64,000 nt of DNA from Ferrimonas balearica (GCF_019802055.1 NZ_JAHVHW010000007.1:806001-870000); one strand, 5' to 3'. Shown: positions 1 to 9,311, counted from the first letter of the stretch. Notes: generated by a model from the letters alone, not told the origin. Translations and numbers: made by a program.

Positions 1-243
1 GCGGACTTTGTGCTGTCCCAGGGGAAACAGGTTTACTGGCGTTACTCTCAGGAGATGATGTTCACTCAGGCACTGACCGAATTGAACCTGGCACCGGGTG
101 AAACCCGCACCATCCGGGTGCAGGTTTCGGCGTCCAGTCTGGGTAAACTGAAGCCGGGTCAATATCAGATCAGTGCGATGCTGAATACCCACCCTATGGG
201 GGCCGGACCGGTGATCAAACCGGTCTCCATCACCCTGAAGTAA
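1..243 (+). CDS. BsuPI-domain protein, C-terminal part (5' end outside window)
   Basis: The reading frame is open from base 1 and ends at a TAA at 241-243, so only the last 80 residues are visible. They contain the pattern typical of the intracellular proteinase inhibitor (BsuPI) fold: a Y/W-R-Y-S segment, the M-M-F-T-Q-A-L strand, the L-A-P-G-E turn and a late K-P-G-Q-Y strand. The domain is an immunoglobulin-like beta sandwich whose role outside Bacillus is poorly known. The internal GTG at position 10 is not a credible start because the domain would be cut. The family assignment rests on these motifs only. Confidence 0.6.
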   Translation, partial: ADFVLSQGKQVYWRYSQEMMFTQALTELNLAPGETRTIRVQVSASSLGKLKPGQYQISAMLNTHPMGAGPVIKPVSITLK

Positions 244-250
244 TCCGTTA

Positions 251-949
251 TCAGAACAGCTGAATTGCCGCCCAAACGCCGTAGATCACCACGGCGGGAA
301 GGGCGGCAATCAACAGTGCCTGTCCGGAGGCAATCTGGGTCCAGGCCCGGATCCCACTGTAATAGAGCCAGATTTTCCACGGCAGCAACAGAGAGAAAGA
401 CTCGCTGAAGGTGTACCAGTCGTGGGTTATGGAAAGGCCCAACAGACGGTTCAGGCTCACCGGCGCCAGTATGCCGGGTGAGATCTCCCCTGAACTGATC
501 AGCAACATCACCAGCGCGACCAGCATCGGCACCACCAGCACCAGGTTGCACCACCAGGTCATTCCGAACCAGTCACCAAATCCCTGCACATTGTTGTCAT
601 CAACCAGCGTGACCTTACTCAGATAGAACCCCATCAGGGCATTGGCGATGATCAGCCCCAGTATCCCCGTACTTAACTGTGCGACAAGTACCCGTCCGGA
701 CGTCATCTCCGCCAGCACGGTGGCGCGGTCCTTAGAGGGCAGGTCAGCCAGCATGGGCTGCAGATACTCAGACTGATACCAGCCCCAGTCCACCTTGTTG
801 AAAAAGAGCCACTGCAGGGCGGCGAAGCTCAGCACCAGGGCAAGAAAGGGCCACCATGATGCGCCTTTTCGGGATTTTAGTTCGGAAAAAACCGGATAAG
901 GCTGCCAAAGAACCCGCCACAGCGCCTGAGGAAGAAAGGGGGAATTCAT
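251..949 (-). CDS. Yip1-family multi-pass membrane protein
   Basis: A 232-residue inner-membrane protein with about five hydrophobic segments (roughly residues 32-52, 95-117, 130-152, 185-205 and 213-232). The N-terminal layout (W-R-V-L-W-Q-P-Y-P-V-F) and the loop before the third membrane segment resemble bacterial Yip1-domain (PF04893) proteins. Bacterial members have no firm function. It is convergent with the BsuPI-domain gene, 7 bp apart, and divergent from the ABC exporter genes. The start ATG (947-949) lies just upstream of a long hydrophilic N-terminus. Confidence 0.6.
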   Translation of the reverse strand: MNSPFLPQALWRVLWQPYPVFSELKSRKGASWWPFLALVLSFAALQWLFFNKVDWGWYQSEYLQPMLADLPSKDRATVLAEMTSGRVLVAQLSTGILGLIIANALMGFYLSKVTLVDDNNVQGFGDWFGMTWWCNLVLVVPMLVALVMLLISSGEISPGILAPVSLNRLLGLSITHDWYTFSESFSLLLPWKIWLYYSGIRAWTQIASGQALLIAALPAVVIYGVWAAIQLF

Positions 950-1077
950 AACTTACATCCTTGTTTTATCGACGTTTTGCCATGGTAAAAGGGAATTTGC
1001 TCAAGGTGTATACTTTTCACGTCACGAACCTGTTAGCTTGAGCCCACTAATCCATCGGCCGAACAGGAAGATCGACC

Positions 1078-1908
1078 ATGATTGAGATACGTGGTTTGCG
1101 CAAGCGTTTCGCCATCCACAATCCCAAAGCCGCTGCTGAGCAGGAGGGGGAACCGGATCCCCGTCAGCGCGGACGCTTTTTTCATTCGGTAGAGTCGGTG
1201 CATCTGCGCTGCGAACCCGGCCAGGTAGTTGGTCTGGTTGGCCCCAACGGCGCGGGCAAAACCACCACCCTTCGCCTGCTGTCCGGGGTTCTGAAACCGG
1301 ACGAGGGTGAGGTGCTGATCAACGGCGAGGACCTCCATCAATGTGGTGAGTCCGTGCGCCGGAAGATCGGCTTTATCTCCGCCACCACTGCGTTGTATGA
1401 GCGCCTGTCGGTGGAGGAAAACCTGCTCTATTTCGCTCGACTTTATGGCCTGAGCAAAGCAGAAAGCCTCGCCCGCGTCGAGGCGCTGTGTGAACAACTG
1501 GACCTGAGCCAGTTTCGCCACCGTCGGCTGATGGACCTCTCCTCCGGCATGAAGCAGCGCACCAATATTGCCCGTGCGGTGATCCATAACCCCTCTGTCA
1601 TCATCTTTGACGAGCCCACCACCGGGCTGGACATCATGTCCACCGAAACCGTTCTGAACTTTATCCAGCTTCAACGGGACGCGGGATTGCCGGTGATCTT
1701 CTCTACGCACCATATTGAAGAGGTCAGCCTGCTGTGTGACCGACTCTCGGTGATCGTGCAGGGACACACCCGCTTTGATGGGCCGCTGGACCAGTTTGCC
1801 GGAACCCGGGATACCGCCGCCATCCGCCACCGTTTTATGTCACTGTGTCAGCCTGAAAGTGCTGCCGTCATGGAGGAGGCCGCTGATGATTGCGCTGATC
1901 TGGCTTAA
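1078..1908 (+). CDS. natA: ABC exporter ATP-binding protein, NatA type
   Basis: A 276-residue cytoplasmic ATPase that should power the membrane partner encoded next. It has Walker A G-P-N-G-A-G-K-T near residue 56, the signature L-S-S-G-M-K-Q-R, Walker B V-I-I-F-D-E-P-T, a D-loop and an H-loop histidine in S-T-H-H. A short insertion of about 25 charged residues separates the first strand from the Walker A region. The start ATG has an AGGAAG-like ribosome site 8 bases upstream (about 1062-1070). The gene overlaps the permease gene by 23 bp, indicating one operon. NatAB in Bacillus extrudes sodium; the substrate here cannot be read from sequence. Confidence 0.85.
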   Translation: MIEIRGLRKRFAIHNPKAAAEQEGEPDPRQRGRFFHSVESVHLRCEPGQVVGLVGPNGAGKTTTLRLLSGVLKPDEGEVLINGEDLHQCGESVRRKIGFISATTALYERLSVEENLLYFARLYGLSKAESLARVEALCEQLDLSQFRHRRLMDLSSGMKQRTNIARAVIHNPSVIIFDEPTTGLDIMSTETVLNFIQLQRDAGLPVIFSTHHIEEVSLLCDRLSVIVQGHTRFDGPLDQFAGTRDTAAIRHRFMSLCQPESAAVMEEAADDCADLA

Positions 1909-3088
1909 GGAGATCCGCGAGGTTTTGCGGGATAAGAAAACCCTGTGGTTCGTGGTGCTGTTTCCCACTGTGGTGCTGCCAGCCCTGATGGGCGGCGCCA
2001 TTTATGTGGGTGCCTCCAGCGTGAAGCAGGTGTATGAGTCTGACTTGCGGTTCCGCCTCGATGCGCCGGAAGTGTGGCGCGATACCATCGGCGAAGCGCT
2101 GGAGCAGGGAGAGCGTTTGATTTGGCAGCGGCAAACCGCCCCGGAAGGGCGTGAGGCGATCGATGCCCTGATCAACAGTGAAAATACCGAGTTTGTATTG
2201 GTGGTGCCGGAGGATTTCGAGCCGAGTACCGTCGCCGTCAGCGAATGGCAGCTTTACTACAACCAGGCGGACGATGTGGGTCAGTTCGAGCGGATCCAGG
2301 AGGCGTTAACGCCGCTGTTTGCCCAGTGGCGGGACGCCCATCGGGATGCCTGGCAGTTGTCCGAGACCCAGATCCAGGTGCTGGAGCAGCCAGTCAGTCT
2401 GGCCCGGGTTGGGGTGGCGGATGACCGGGAGTTCTTTGGCGAAAAAGCGGGGGGCTTCCTGCCCTATGCGTTGTTGCTGCTCTGCCTGATGGGGGCGATG
2501 TTGCCCGCCCTGGACCTGGGAGCCGGAGAAAAGGAGCGGGGCACTCTGGAGACCCTGCTGATGGCGCCGGTCAGCAAGAGCACGCTGGTGTTGGCCAAGT
2601 TCGCGGTAATCGCTGTCTGCAGCCTGATGGTGGCGTTGCTGACCATGGCCAGTGGCGTGATCTGGTCGTTGGTGCTGGGCCAGATGTTTGCCATCGATAT
2701 CCTGATTAAGGCGGTGAGCACCATTGGTATCAAGGACCTGGCGTTGATTCTGGTGCTGCTGATGCCGATTGCGATGTTCTTCTCTGCCTTGCTGCTGGCG
2801 GTGTCCCTCTATGCCCGAACCTACAAGGAGGGGCAGAACTACGTGGCGCCTTTGAACATCGTGGCAGTCATGCCCGCCATGGTGGCCCTGTTTCCCGGCA
2901 TTGAACTGACTCCGGTTCTGGCCTGGACGCCCCTGGTCAATGTCACTTTGGCCAGCAAGGAACTGCTTAAGGGCACCTTTGACTACTGGCAGATGGTGCC
3001 GATCATGGCCTCAAACCTGGCCCTGGCAGGGGTCTTGTTGGCGTTTTGCGTGATCTGGTGCTCGCGGGAGAAGGTGCTGTTCCGCTAA
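1886..3088 (+). CDS. natB: ABC-2 type permease, NatB type
   Basis: A 400-residue ABC-2 permease: one N-terminal membrane helix (about 20-45), a periplasmic domain of roughly 150 residues, then five to six helices at the C-terminus. The G-E-K-E-R-G-T-L-E-T-L-L motif after the second helix is the typical cytoplasmic coupling signature of NatB/ABC-2 permeases. The open frame extends upstream inside natA, but ATG 1886 is preferred because GGAGGAG lies just before it (1872-1878) and translation then begins M-I-A-L-I-W, a short cytoplasmic tail. Together with NatA it forms a two-gene exporter, ended by a strong terminator. Confidence 0.83.
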   Translation: MIALIWLKEIREVLRDKKTLWFVVLFPTVVLPALMGGAIYVGASSVKQVYESDLRFRLDAPEVWRDTIGEALEQGERLIWQRQTAPEGREAIDALINSENTEFVLVVPEDFEPSTVAVSEWQLYYNQADDVGQFERIQEALTPLFAQWRDAHRDAWQLSETQIQVLEQPVSLARVGVADDREFFGEKAGGFLPYALLLLCLMGAMLPALDLGAGEKERGTLETLLMAPVSKSTLVLAKFAVIAVCSLMVALLTMASGVIWSLVLGQMFAIDILIKAVSTIGIKDLALILVLLMPIAMFFSALLLAVSLYARTYKEGQNYVAPLNIVAVMPAMVALFPGIELTPVLAWTPLVNVTLASKELLKGTFDYWQMVPIMASNLALAGVLLAFCVIWCSREKVLFR

Positions 3089-3090
3089 CC

Positions 3091-3122
3091 AAAACGCCCC
3101 CGGTTCCGGGGGCGTTCTTTTT
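3091..3122. terminator. Bidirectional intrinsic terminator between natB and yqhD-like gene
   Basis: AACGCCCCCGG and its complement form a GC-rich hairpin around a TTC loop, with an A-run on the left and a T-run on the right. It sits between two converging genes and can stop transcription from both. Confidence 0.85.
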
Positions 3123-3131
3123 GGGGAGGGC

Positions 3132-4274
3132 TTATTCCGCCTGACGCAAGATCGCGTCGACCGTATGAAGGTCCACATCCCGCTGATGGCCCAGGGTGGT
3201 CATACCGTGACCCTCAAGGGCGGTGATCACCTGGTGCAGTACATCATTCTTATCCAACTGGTAGTCGCTCAGGCGAGTGCCTACACCGACGCTGCGGTAG
3301 AGCTGCTCCATGATGTCGATGGTGCGGTGGGCAACATTATCCCCCTCCAGACCAAACACGTTGTGTCCCATCTGGGTGAGCTTGGGCGCTTTGCGCTCAA
3401 AGCAGACCCGCAGCAGTGCCGGTTGCACCAAAGCCAGTGTCTGGGCGTGATCCAGCCCGTACAGCGCCGTGAACTCATGACCAATGGCATGAGTGGCCCA
3501 GTCGTGAGGCACACCCGCCCCAATCAGGCCATTCAGCGCCTGGTTGGCGGTCCACATCAGGTTTTCTCGCCATTCCAGGGTGTGTCGCTGGTCAAACTGG
3601 CCTGCCAGCACCACCAGGTTACGCAGCAGGGCTTCAGCGAACCCCTCCTGAACCATGGCGCCGGTGGGCACTGTCAGGTACTGCTCACAGATATGGACAA
3701 AGGCATCCACCAGCCCATTGGCCAGCTGTCGATCCGGCAGCGAGGACATGGTATCCGGGTCGAGCACGGCAAAAACCGGGTACACCGCCGGCGAGAGGAA
3801 GGAGCGCTTTTCCGCCGTTGCAGTGCGGCTGATCACCGCGGCAGCATTGGATTCGGAACCAGTGGCGGGCAGGGTCAGGATGGCGCCCAGGGGCAGGGCA
3901 TCGCGCACTTTGTGCTTGCCGGAAAGGATGTCCCAGCCGTAACCATCATACCTGGCGGCGGCTGCCACGTATTTAGTGCCATCGATGATGGACCCGCCCC
4001 CTACTGCCAGAAGGAAATCGAACCCTTCTGCCTTAACCCGGGCTACTGCCCGGTCCAGTGTCTCGACGGCCGGGTTGGGCTCGATACCGCCAAACTCCTC
4101 CCACTGGTGCGCTTTCAGGGCTGCACACACCTGGTCATAGACACCGTTGGATTTGATGGAGCCGCCACCGTACAGCACCAGGACTTTGGCGTCCTGCGGG
4201 ATCAGTCGCGCGATGCTGGCGATTTGACCGCGGCCGAACTGGATCTGAGTGGGGTTGTGAAAGGAAAACTGCAT
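3132..4274 (-). CDS. yqhD: Iron-containing alcohol dehydrogenase, YqhD-like
   Basis: A 380-residue group III alcohol dehydrogenase, close to E. coli YqhD (387 aa), an NADPH-dependent aldehyde reductase. The nucleotide-binding G-G-G-S-I-I-D-G-T-K motif is near residue 95. Metal-site residues are visible in G-L-V-D-A-F-V-H (Asp and His) and in the block H-A-I-G-H...G-L-D-H-A-Q with further histidines. The protein should reduce toxic or fermentation-derived aldehydes in the cytoplasm. It stands alone on the minus strand. Separation from butanol dehydrogenases of the same family is by resemblance only, so the exact substrate is open. Confidence 0.83.
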   Translation of the reverse strand: MQFSFHNPTQIQFGRGQIASIARLIPQDAKVLVLYGGGSIKSNGVYDQVCAALKAHQWEEFGGIEPNPAVETLDRAVARVKAEGFDFLLAVGGGSIIDGTKYVAAAARYDGYGWDILSGKHKVRDALPLGAILTLPATGSESNAAAVISRTATAEKRSFLSPAVYPVFAVLDPDTMSSLPDRQLANGLVDAFVHICEQYLTVPTGAMVQEGFAEALLRNLVVLAGQFDQRHTLEWRENLMWTANQALNGLIGAGVPHDWATHAIGHEFTALYGLDHAQTLALVQPALLRVCFERKAPKLTQMGHNVFGLEGDNVAHRTIDIMEQLYRSVGVGTRLSDYQLDKNDVLHQVITALEGHGMTTLGHQRDVDLHTVDAILRQAE

Positions 4275-4367
4275 AGGGCACTCCGAGTCTTAACGGGCGC
4301 AGGCCCGACCTCTGATAAGTACTCGATTGTGCCTGTGACGACCGACGCTTTCCAGCATCCAAATCAC

Positions 4368-4396
4368 TAAAGCCGCCCAAGTGCGGCGGCTTTATT
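4368..4396 (-). terminator. Hairpin downstream of the DUF962 gene
   Basis: TAAAGCCGCC and GGCGGCTTTA form a perfect 10-bp stem just after the stop of the minus-strand DUF962 gene. The T-run is short, so it is a modest terminator. Confidence 0.55.
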
Positions 4397-4412
4397 CAGT
4401 GATAACCAGGTG

Positions 4413-4892
4413 TTAGGCCTGGGAAGCGGGGCGATAGGGGATGCCGAGCTTGCGGTAGATAAAGCTCAGCAGCCAGATGGGGCCGATAAGCAGAAACTGA
4501 ATGTCTTCAAAGAAGCTGGGCTTTTTGCCTTCCACCTTGTGGCCGATGAACTGAAATATCCAGCACACCACAAACAGGGTCAGCGCGCTCTGCCACAGGG
4601 GGATGGTCACATTGGCCTGATGCCAGAGGATGATGGCGACCATCGCGGCGGTAACCCCCACCATGCCGATGGCCAGGTTGCGGGAAAGGCGCCAGTAAAA
4701 CAGCAGGCTGATCACAATCAGTACGACCGCCAGGTTCACCAGCGGTTGGCCGGGCAGATGCACCTCCCACAACAGGGCCAGCACCGTCCACATGATGATG
4801 GGCACGCAGATCCAGTGGATGGCTTTATTGATGGGGTTCTGGTGACTGACGCCATAGGCGTTCAGCCATTGCTGGATGTTCTTATGGAGCAT
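4413..4892 (-). CDS. DUF962 / Mpo1-like membrane protein
   Basis: A 159-residue membrane protein with four or five hydrophobic segments. It carries the hallmarks of the DUF962 (YGL010w/Mpo1) family: H-x-x-N-P-I-N-K near residue 18, I-H-W at 26, G-H-K-V-E-G-K-K-P and F-F-E-D near residue 120. The yeast member Mpo1 is an iron-dependent dioxygenase acting on 2-hydroxy fatty acids, and the conserved histidines seen here are compatible with metal binding. Whether the bacterial protein does this reaction is unknown. A GGGAG site lies 6 bases before the ATG. It is divergent from the LysR gene. Confidence 0.72.
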   Translation of the reverse strand: MLHKNIQQWLNAYGVSHQNPINKAIHWICVPIIMWTVLALLWEVHLPGQPLVNLAVVLIVISLLFYWRLSRNLAIGMVGVTAAMVAIILWHQANVTIPLWQSALTLFVVCWIFQFIGHKVEGKKPSFFEDIQFLLIGPIWLLSFIYRKLGIPYRPASQA

Positions 4893-4991
4893 TGGGCTCT
4901 CCCGCAGTGGAAAAGAGGTTTGTGTGTGACTTGGATCACACCCTAATCCGCTTTAACCTAACAATCCAATGACTATTTTTCAGCGCCAACA

Positions 4992-5924
4992 ATGACACAG
5001 ATTCATGAAATGCTGCCGCAGCGCATCGACTTCAACCTGTTCCGCATCTTTGTGGCGGTGGCCGAAACCGGCTCAACCGGCGCCGCAGCCAGACAGCTGC
5101 ACCTGACGCAATCGGCGGTGTCTCACGCGCTGGGGCGGTTGCGAGCGCAATTGGGGGACCCTCTGTTCGTTAAGCAGGGTCGGAACCTGGTGCTGACGCC
5201 CCATGGCCGGGCGATGATGCCGAGGGTTCAGCAGGCGCTCTCGACGCTGGATCAATGCCGGGTGCAACCGGGCGCGTTTGACCCCTCCACCGCCACTCTG
5301 GAATTTCATCTGGGGTTTCGGGACATCCTGGAAGCGATGCTGCTGCCGCCGCTGATGGCCCGGTTAAGTGAGATGGGTGCCAGCCTGCGCTTTACCAGCA
5401 GCCGGGTGCGGGGCAGCGAACTGGAAGACAAACTGAAGAGTGGCGAACTGGATCTGGCGGTGGATATGGAGGTACCGGTGGGGGACGCCATCTCCAGCAC
5501 CGGTTTTCGTTCGGAGCCGTTGGCGGTTCTGGTGGGGCCAACGCACCCGGCGTTTGAAAGCGGCACGCTGGATGAGGGAGCGTACGTGGCATCGGAGCAT
5601 GTGCTGGTGACGCTGGAGCCCCGGGAACGGGCCTTTGTGGAGCAGCGGATGCTGGGGGTGGGCAGTCGCCGCAGCGTTCGCTTGCACTGCCATACCTACT
5701 TTGCCGCCGCGTCGGTGGTGGCACAGACCAACCTGATACTGACCATGCCCGCCACCTACGCTGGCAGATTGGCCACTCTGCTGGGACTGCGGATCCTGCC
5801 ACTGCCCTTTGAGTGTGAGCCACTGCCGGTGCGCTTGTATTGGCGCCGAGCCAACTCTGATGAACCGTCGGTACGCTGGTTGATCGACACGGTATCGGCC
5901 CTGGGGCAGGGGTTGGATCGCTGA
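4992..5924 (+). CDS. LysR-family transcriptional regulator
   Basis: A 310-residue LysR regulator: an N-terminal winged helix-turn-helix (residues about 12-70, with T-G-S-T-G-A-A-A-R-Q-L-H-L-T-Q-S-A-V-S-H) followed by a substrate-binding-like effector domain. The N-F-N/D-F-N-L-F-R style opening resembles the NodD/LeuO branch. It lies 261 bp upstream of adhE in the same direction and 100 bp from the divergent DUF962 gene; either could be its target. The effector cannot be predicted. A second in-frame ATG six residues in is an alternative start; no strong ribosome site distinguishes them. Confidence 0.85.
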   Translation: MTQIHEMLPQRIDFNLFRIFVAVAETGSTGAAARQLHLTQSAVSHALGRLRAQLGDPLFVKQGRNLVLTPHGRAMMPRVQQALSTLDQCRVQPGAFDPSTATLEFHLGFRDILEAMLLPPLMARLSEMGASLRFTSSRVRGSELEDKLKSGELDLAVDMEVPVGDAISSTGFRSEPLAVLVGPTHPAFESGTLDEGAYVASEHVLVTLEPRERAFVEQRMLGVGSRRSVRLHCHTYFAAASVVAQTNLILTMPATYAGRLATLLGLRILPLPFECEPLPVRLYWRRANSDEPSVRWLIDTVSALGQGLDR

Positions 5925-6076
5925 TTCCCGTCACAAAGCGAATTTTTCCCGACCAGGGGTTGTCATGCGTCTGTTTTTATTTCAGGGCGGGTTCCGTAAT
6001 CCAATTGTTCCGCTTGTGAGGCAAGTTTGTGATCTCGCTTGCGGAGAGGAGGAGAGGGATCGGGCAAGATGAAGGG

Positions 6077-6090
6077 GCCTCAATTGAGGC
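6077..6090. promoter_or_regulatory. Perfect 14-bp palindrome in adhE leader, candidate operator
   Basis: GCCTCAATTGAGGC is a perfect palindrome about 96 bp before the adhE start, in the 261-bp gap between the LysR gene and adhE. A TATACT hexamer at 6143-6148 could be a -10 box, though no good -35 is seen. A related GTGAGGCAAG element occurs some 70 bp upstream. The palindrome could bind a dimeric regulator; which one is unknown. Confidence 0.35.
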
Positions 6091-6185
6091 AAGTCCAATG
6101 ATGATCCGGTGGAGACACCAAACCGGAGCGACCGGTGAGCACTATACTCAACCGGTCCTGAATAAGAGCGGAGCAACACCCAATT

Positions 6186-8792
6186 ATGAGTGAACGCACA
6201 GAACTGGATGCCCTGGTCGCGCGGGTTAAAGCGGCACAGGAAGTTTTCGCCAGTTACAGTCAGGAGCAGGTCGACGCCATCTTCCGCGCAGCCTCCCTGG
6301 CCGCAGCCGATGCCCGTATCCCCCTGGCCATGATGGCCGCCGAAGAGACCGGCATGGGGGTGGCAGAGGACAAGGTGATCAAGAACCACTTTGCCTCTGA
6401 ATACATCTACAACAAGTACCGGGATGAAAAAACCTGCGGTGTACTGTCTGAGGATGAAGCCTTTGGCACCATGACCATCGCCGAACCTGTCGGCATCGTC
6501 TGCGGCATCGTCCCCACCACCAACCCAACGTCCACCGCCATCTTTAAAGCCCTTATCTGCCTGAAAACCCGAAACGGCATCATCTTCTCTCCCCACCCCA
6601 GAGCCAAGCGGTCCACCTGCGAAGCGGCGCGCATCGTTCTGGATGCGGCGGTGAAGGCAGGGGCACCCGCCGACATCATCGGTTGGATTGCCGAACCCTC
6701 TGTGGACGCCTCCAATGCGCTGATGCGCCATGATGATATCGCTCTGATTCTGGCAACCGGTGGCCCCGGTATGGTGAAAGCGGCGTACTCCTCTGGTAAG
6801 CCCGCCATCGGCGTGGGCGCGGGGAACACCCCGGTGGTGATCGACGATTCCGCCGACATCAAGCAGGCGGTGGCCTCCATTCAACTGTCCAAAACCTTCG
6901 ATAACGGCGTTATCTGTGCGTCTGAGCAGGCGGTTGTGGTGGTGGACAGCGTCTATGACCAGGTGCGCGAGCGCTTTGCCAATACCGGCTCCTACGTGCT
7001 CTCTGCCGAAGAGTGCGAGCGACTCAAATCGGTGATTCTCATCGACGGCGGCCTGAACGCGAAAATCGTCGGTCAGCCCGCCTGGAAGATCGCCGAGATG
7101 GCGGAGATCACCGTGCCGAAGAGCACCAAGATCCTGATTGGCGAGGTGACCAGCACCGGTCTGGAGGAGCCTTTCGCCCATGAAAAGCTCTCTCCCATCC
7201 TCGGCCTCTACCGTGCCGGTGATTTTGAGGATGCGGTCTGTCAGGCGGAAGCTTTGGTGGCGCTGGGTGGGATCGGACACACCTCGGTACTCTACTGTGA
7301 CCAGGACCTGCAGAAAGAGCGGGTACTCACCTTTGGTCAGCGGATGAAGACCGCCCGTATCCTGATCAACACCCCCGCCTCTCAGGGTGGCATTGGCGAC
7401 CTCTACAACTTTAAGCTGGCGCCTTCGCTGACTCTGGGCTGTGGCTCCTGGGGGGGCAACTCCATTTCGGAGAACGTGGGCCCTAAACACCTGATCAACA
7501 CCAAGACCGTGGCCAAGCGAGCGGAAAACATGTTGTGGCATCGACTCCCTGAAAAGATCTACTTCCGCCGTGGGGCGCTGCCCATCGCGCTGGAGGAGCT
7601 GAAAGGCAAATCCCGGGCGCTGATTGTGACCGACCACTTCCTGTTCAATAACGGCTACTGTGACCGGGTGATCGCCATCCTTAAAGGGATGGGGCTGGAA
7701 ACGGAGGTGTTCTTCGAGGTGGAAGCGGATCCGACCCTCTCCATCGTGCGCAAGGGCGCGGCCCTGTGTCAGAAGTTCAATCCGGATGTGCTGATCGCTC
7801 TGGGTGGCGGCTCACCGATGGACGCGGCCAAGATCATGTGGGTGCTGTACGAATACCCGGACACTCAGTTCCACGACCTGGCACTGCGCTTTATGGACAT
7901 CCGTAAGCGGATCTTCCAGTTCCCGAAACTGGGCCAGAAGGCGGAGTTTGTCGCTATCCCCACGACCTCCGGCACCGGCTCCGAAGTGACGCCGTTTGCG
8001 GTGGTGACCGACGACGAAACCGGCCAGAAGTACCCGCTGGCGGATTATGAACTGACGCCGAACATGGCGATTGTTGATCCTGACCTGGTGATGAATATGC
8101 CGCCGTCCCTGACCGCGTTTGGCGGCATCGATGCGGTGACTCACGCCCTGGAAGCCTATGTTTCTGTGCTGGCCAATGAGTACAGTGACGGTCAGGCGCT
8201 GCAAGCACTCAAGCTGCTGTTTGCTTACCTGCCGGAAAGCTACGAGAAGGGGGCTGAGGCACCCAAGGCGAAAGAGAAGGTGCACAATGCGGCCACCATC
8301 GCAGGCATCGCCTTTGCCAACGCCTTCCTCGGCATCTGCCACTCCATGGCGCACAAGTTGGGCTCCGAGTTCCATCTTGCCCACGGTCTGGCTAATGCGC
8401 TGCTGATCAGCAATGTGATCCGCTATAACGCGACGGACGTGCCGACCAAGCAGGCGGCGTTCAGTCAGTACGACCGGCCAACGGCGCTGTGTCGTTACGG
8501 CGAGATTGCAGACCATCTGGGTCTGGGCGGCAGCAGCAACCAGGAGAAGGTGGAGCAGTTGGTCAATGCCATTGATGCTCTGAAGGCGCGCCTGGGGATC
8601 CCGGCCTCCATCCGTGAGGCAGGCGTCGCAGAAGCGGACTTCCTGGCCAAACTGGATGAGCTGGCCATTGAGGCGTTTGACGATCAGTGTACCGGGGCCA
8701 ACCCACGGTTCCCGCTGATCACCGAGCTAAAACAGCTGTTGCTGGACAGCTACTACGGCCGTCCCTACACAGAGAACGGCGCTGACGCCTAA
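6186..8792 (+). CDS. adhE: Bifunctional aldehyde/alcohol dehydrogenase AdhE
   Basis: An 868-residue fermentative enzyme reducing acetyl-CoA to acetaldehyde and then ethanol with two NADH. The N-terminal aldehyde dehydrogenase domain (about 1-440) holds the catalytic Cys at about 244 in N-G-V-I-C-A-S-E-Q. The C-terminal iron alcohol dehydrogenase domain (about 450-868) has G-G-G-S-P-M-D-A-A-K and metal-ligand Asp/His residues in G-G-I-D-A-V-T-H-A-L-E-A-Y and the later H-S-M-A-H-K and H-G-L-A-N segments. Length is close to E. coli AdhE (891 aa). In E. coli the protein forms spirosomes. The start ATG follows GCGGAGC. No terminator is evident downstream. Confidence 0.96.
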   Translation: MSERTELDALVARVKAAQEVFASYSQEQVDAIFRAASLAAADARIPLAMMAAEETGMGVAEDKVIKNHFASEYIYNKYRDEKTCGVLSEDEAFGTMTIAEPVGIVCGIVPTTNPTSTAIFKALICLKTRNGIIFSPHPRAKRSTCEAARIVLDAAVKAGAPADIIGWIAEPSVDASNALMRHDDIALILATGGPGMVKAAYSSGKPAIGVGAGNTPVVIDDSADIKQAVASIQLSKTFDNGVICASEQAVVVVDSVYDQVRERFANTGSYVLSAEECERLKSVILIDGGLNAKIVGQPAWKIAEMAEITVPKSTKILIGEVTSTGLEEPFAHEKLSPILGLYRAGDFEDAVCQAEALVALGGIGHTSVLYCDQDLQKERVLTFGQRMKTARILINTPASQGGIGDLYNFKLAPSLTLGCGSWGGNSISENVGPKHLINTKTVAKRAENMLWHRLPEKIYFRRGALPIALEELKGKSRALIVTDHFLFNNGYCDRVIAILKGMGLETEVFFEVEADPTLSIVRKGAALCQKFNPDVLIALGGGSPMDAAKIMWVLYEYPDTQFHDLALRFMDIRKRIFQFPKLGQKAEFVAIPTTSGTGSEVTPFAVVTDDETGQKYPLADYELTPNMAIVDPDLVMNMPPSLTAFGGIDAVTHALEAYVSVLANEYSDGQALQALKLLFAYLPESYEKGAEAPKAKEKVHNAATIAGIAFANAFLGICHSMAHKLGSEFHLAHGLANALLISNVIRYNATDVPTKQAAFSQYDRPTALCRYGEIADHLGLGGSSNQEKVEQLVNAIDALKARLGIPASIREAGVAEADFLAKLDELAIEAFDDQCTGANPRFPLITELKQLLLDSYYGRPYTENGADA

Positions 8793-8922
8793 ACTGTGGG
8801 TCAGCTAACAGAGTCCGGTGTTCCTTGTGCTGGATCACAGACAGGGATACCGGGCTCTGGCATTATCCCGCCTCATTTTTTTCCTGCCCACGGTGGGCAG
8901 GATCAAAGAAAAGGGTATCAAC

Positions 8923-9270
8923 ATGAGTGGCTTGCCAAACTGTCCTAAATGCAACTCCGAGTACACCTACGAAGACGGCACCATGTTCGTCTGCCCGGAG
9001 TGCGCCCACGAGTGGTCTAAGGATGCGGCGGCCGACGCCGATGACGAGGATGTCAAAGTGGTTCGTGACGCAGTAGGCAACTTGCTGCAGGACGGCGATA
9101 CCGTTACCGTCATCAAGGACCTGAAAGTGAAGGGTTCCTCCACCGTGGTAAAGGTGGGCACCAAGGTGAAGAACATCCGCCTCGTGGATGGCGATCACGA
9201 CATCGACTGCAAGGTTCCGGGCATCGGTCCGATGGGCCTGAAGTCCCAGTTCGTTAAGAAAGCGGACTGA
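8923..9270 (+). CDS. yjdM: PhnA/YjdM zinc-ribbon protein
   Basis: A 115-residue protein of the PhnA (YjdM) family. The N-terminus is a zinc ribbon with C-P-K-C near residue 7 and C-P-E-C near 25; the rest is the PhnA beta domain with [15 protein letters not shown] and a G-x-K-V-K-x-I-R strand. Despite the historic name alkylphosphonate uptake protein, it is not part of the phosphonate lyase pathway and its role is unclear. The reading frame extends further upstream, but ATG 8923 gives the standard family start ([10 protein letters not shown]). An intrinsic terminator follows. Confidence 0.9.
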   Translation: MSGLPNCPKCNSEYTYEDGTMFVCPECAHEWSKDAAADADDEDVKVVRDAVGNLLQDGDTVTVIKDLKVKGSSTVVKVGTKVKNIRLVDGDHDIDCKVPGIGPMGLKSQFVKKAD

Positions 9271-9283
9271 ATCTGAATGCCAG

Positions 9284-9311
9284 AAAAACCGCCCATTGGG
9301 CGGTTTTTTTT
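9284..9311 (+). terminator. Intrinsic terminator after yjdM
   Basis: AACCGCCC-ATTG-GGGCGGTT stem followed by eight Ts. Confidence 0.9.

Noticed and set aside
5982-7637. 551-codon open frame opposite adhE
   Set aside because: Shadow of adhE on the other strand, rich in His/Gly/Arg as typical for antisense frames in high-GC DNA.
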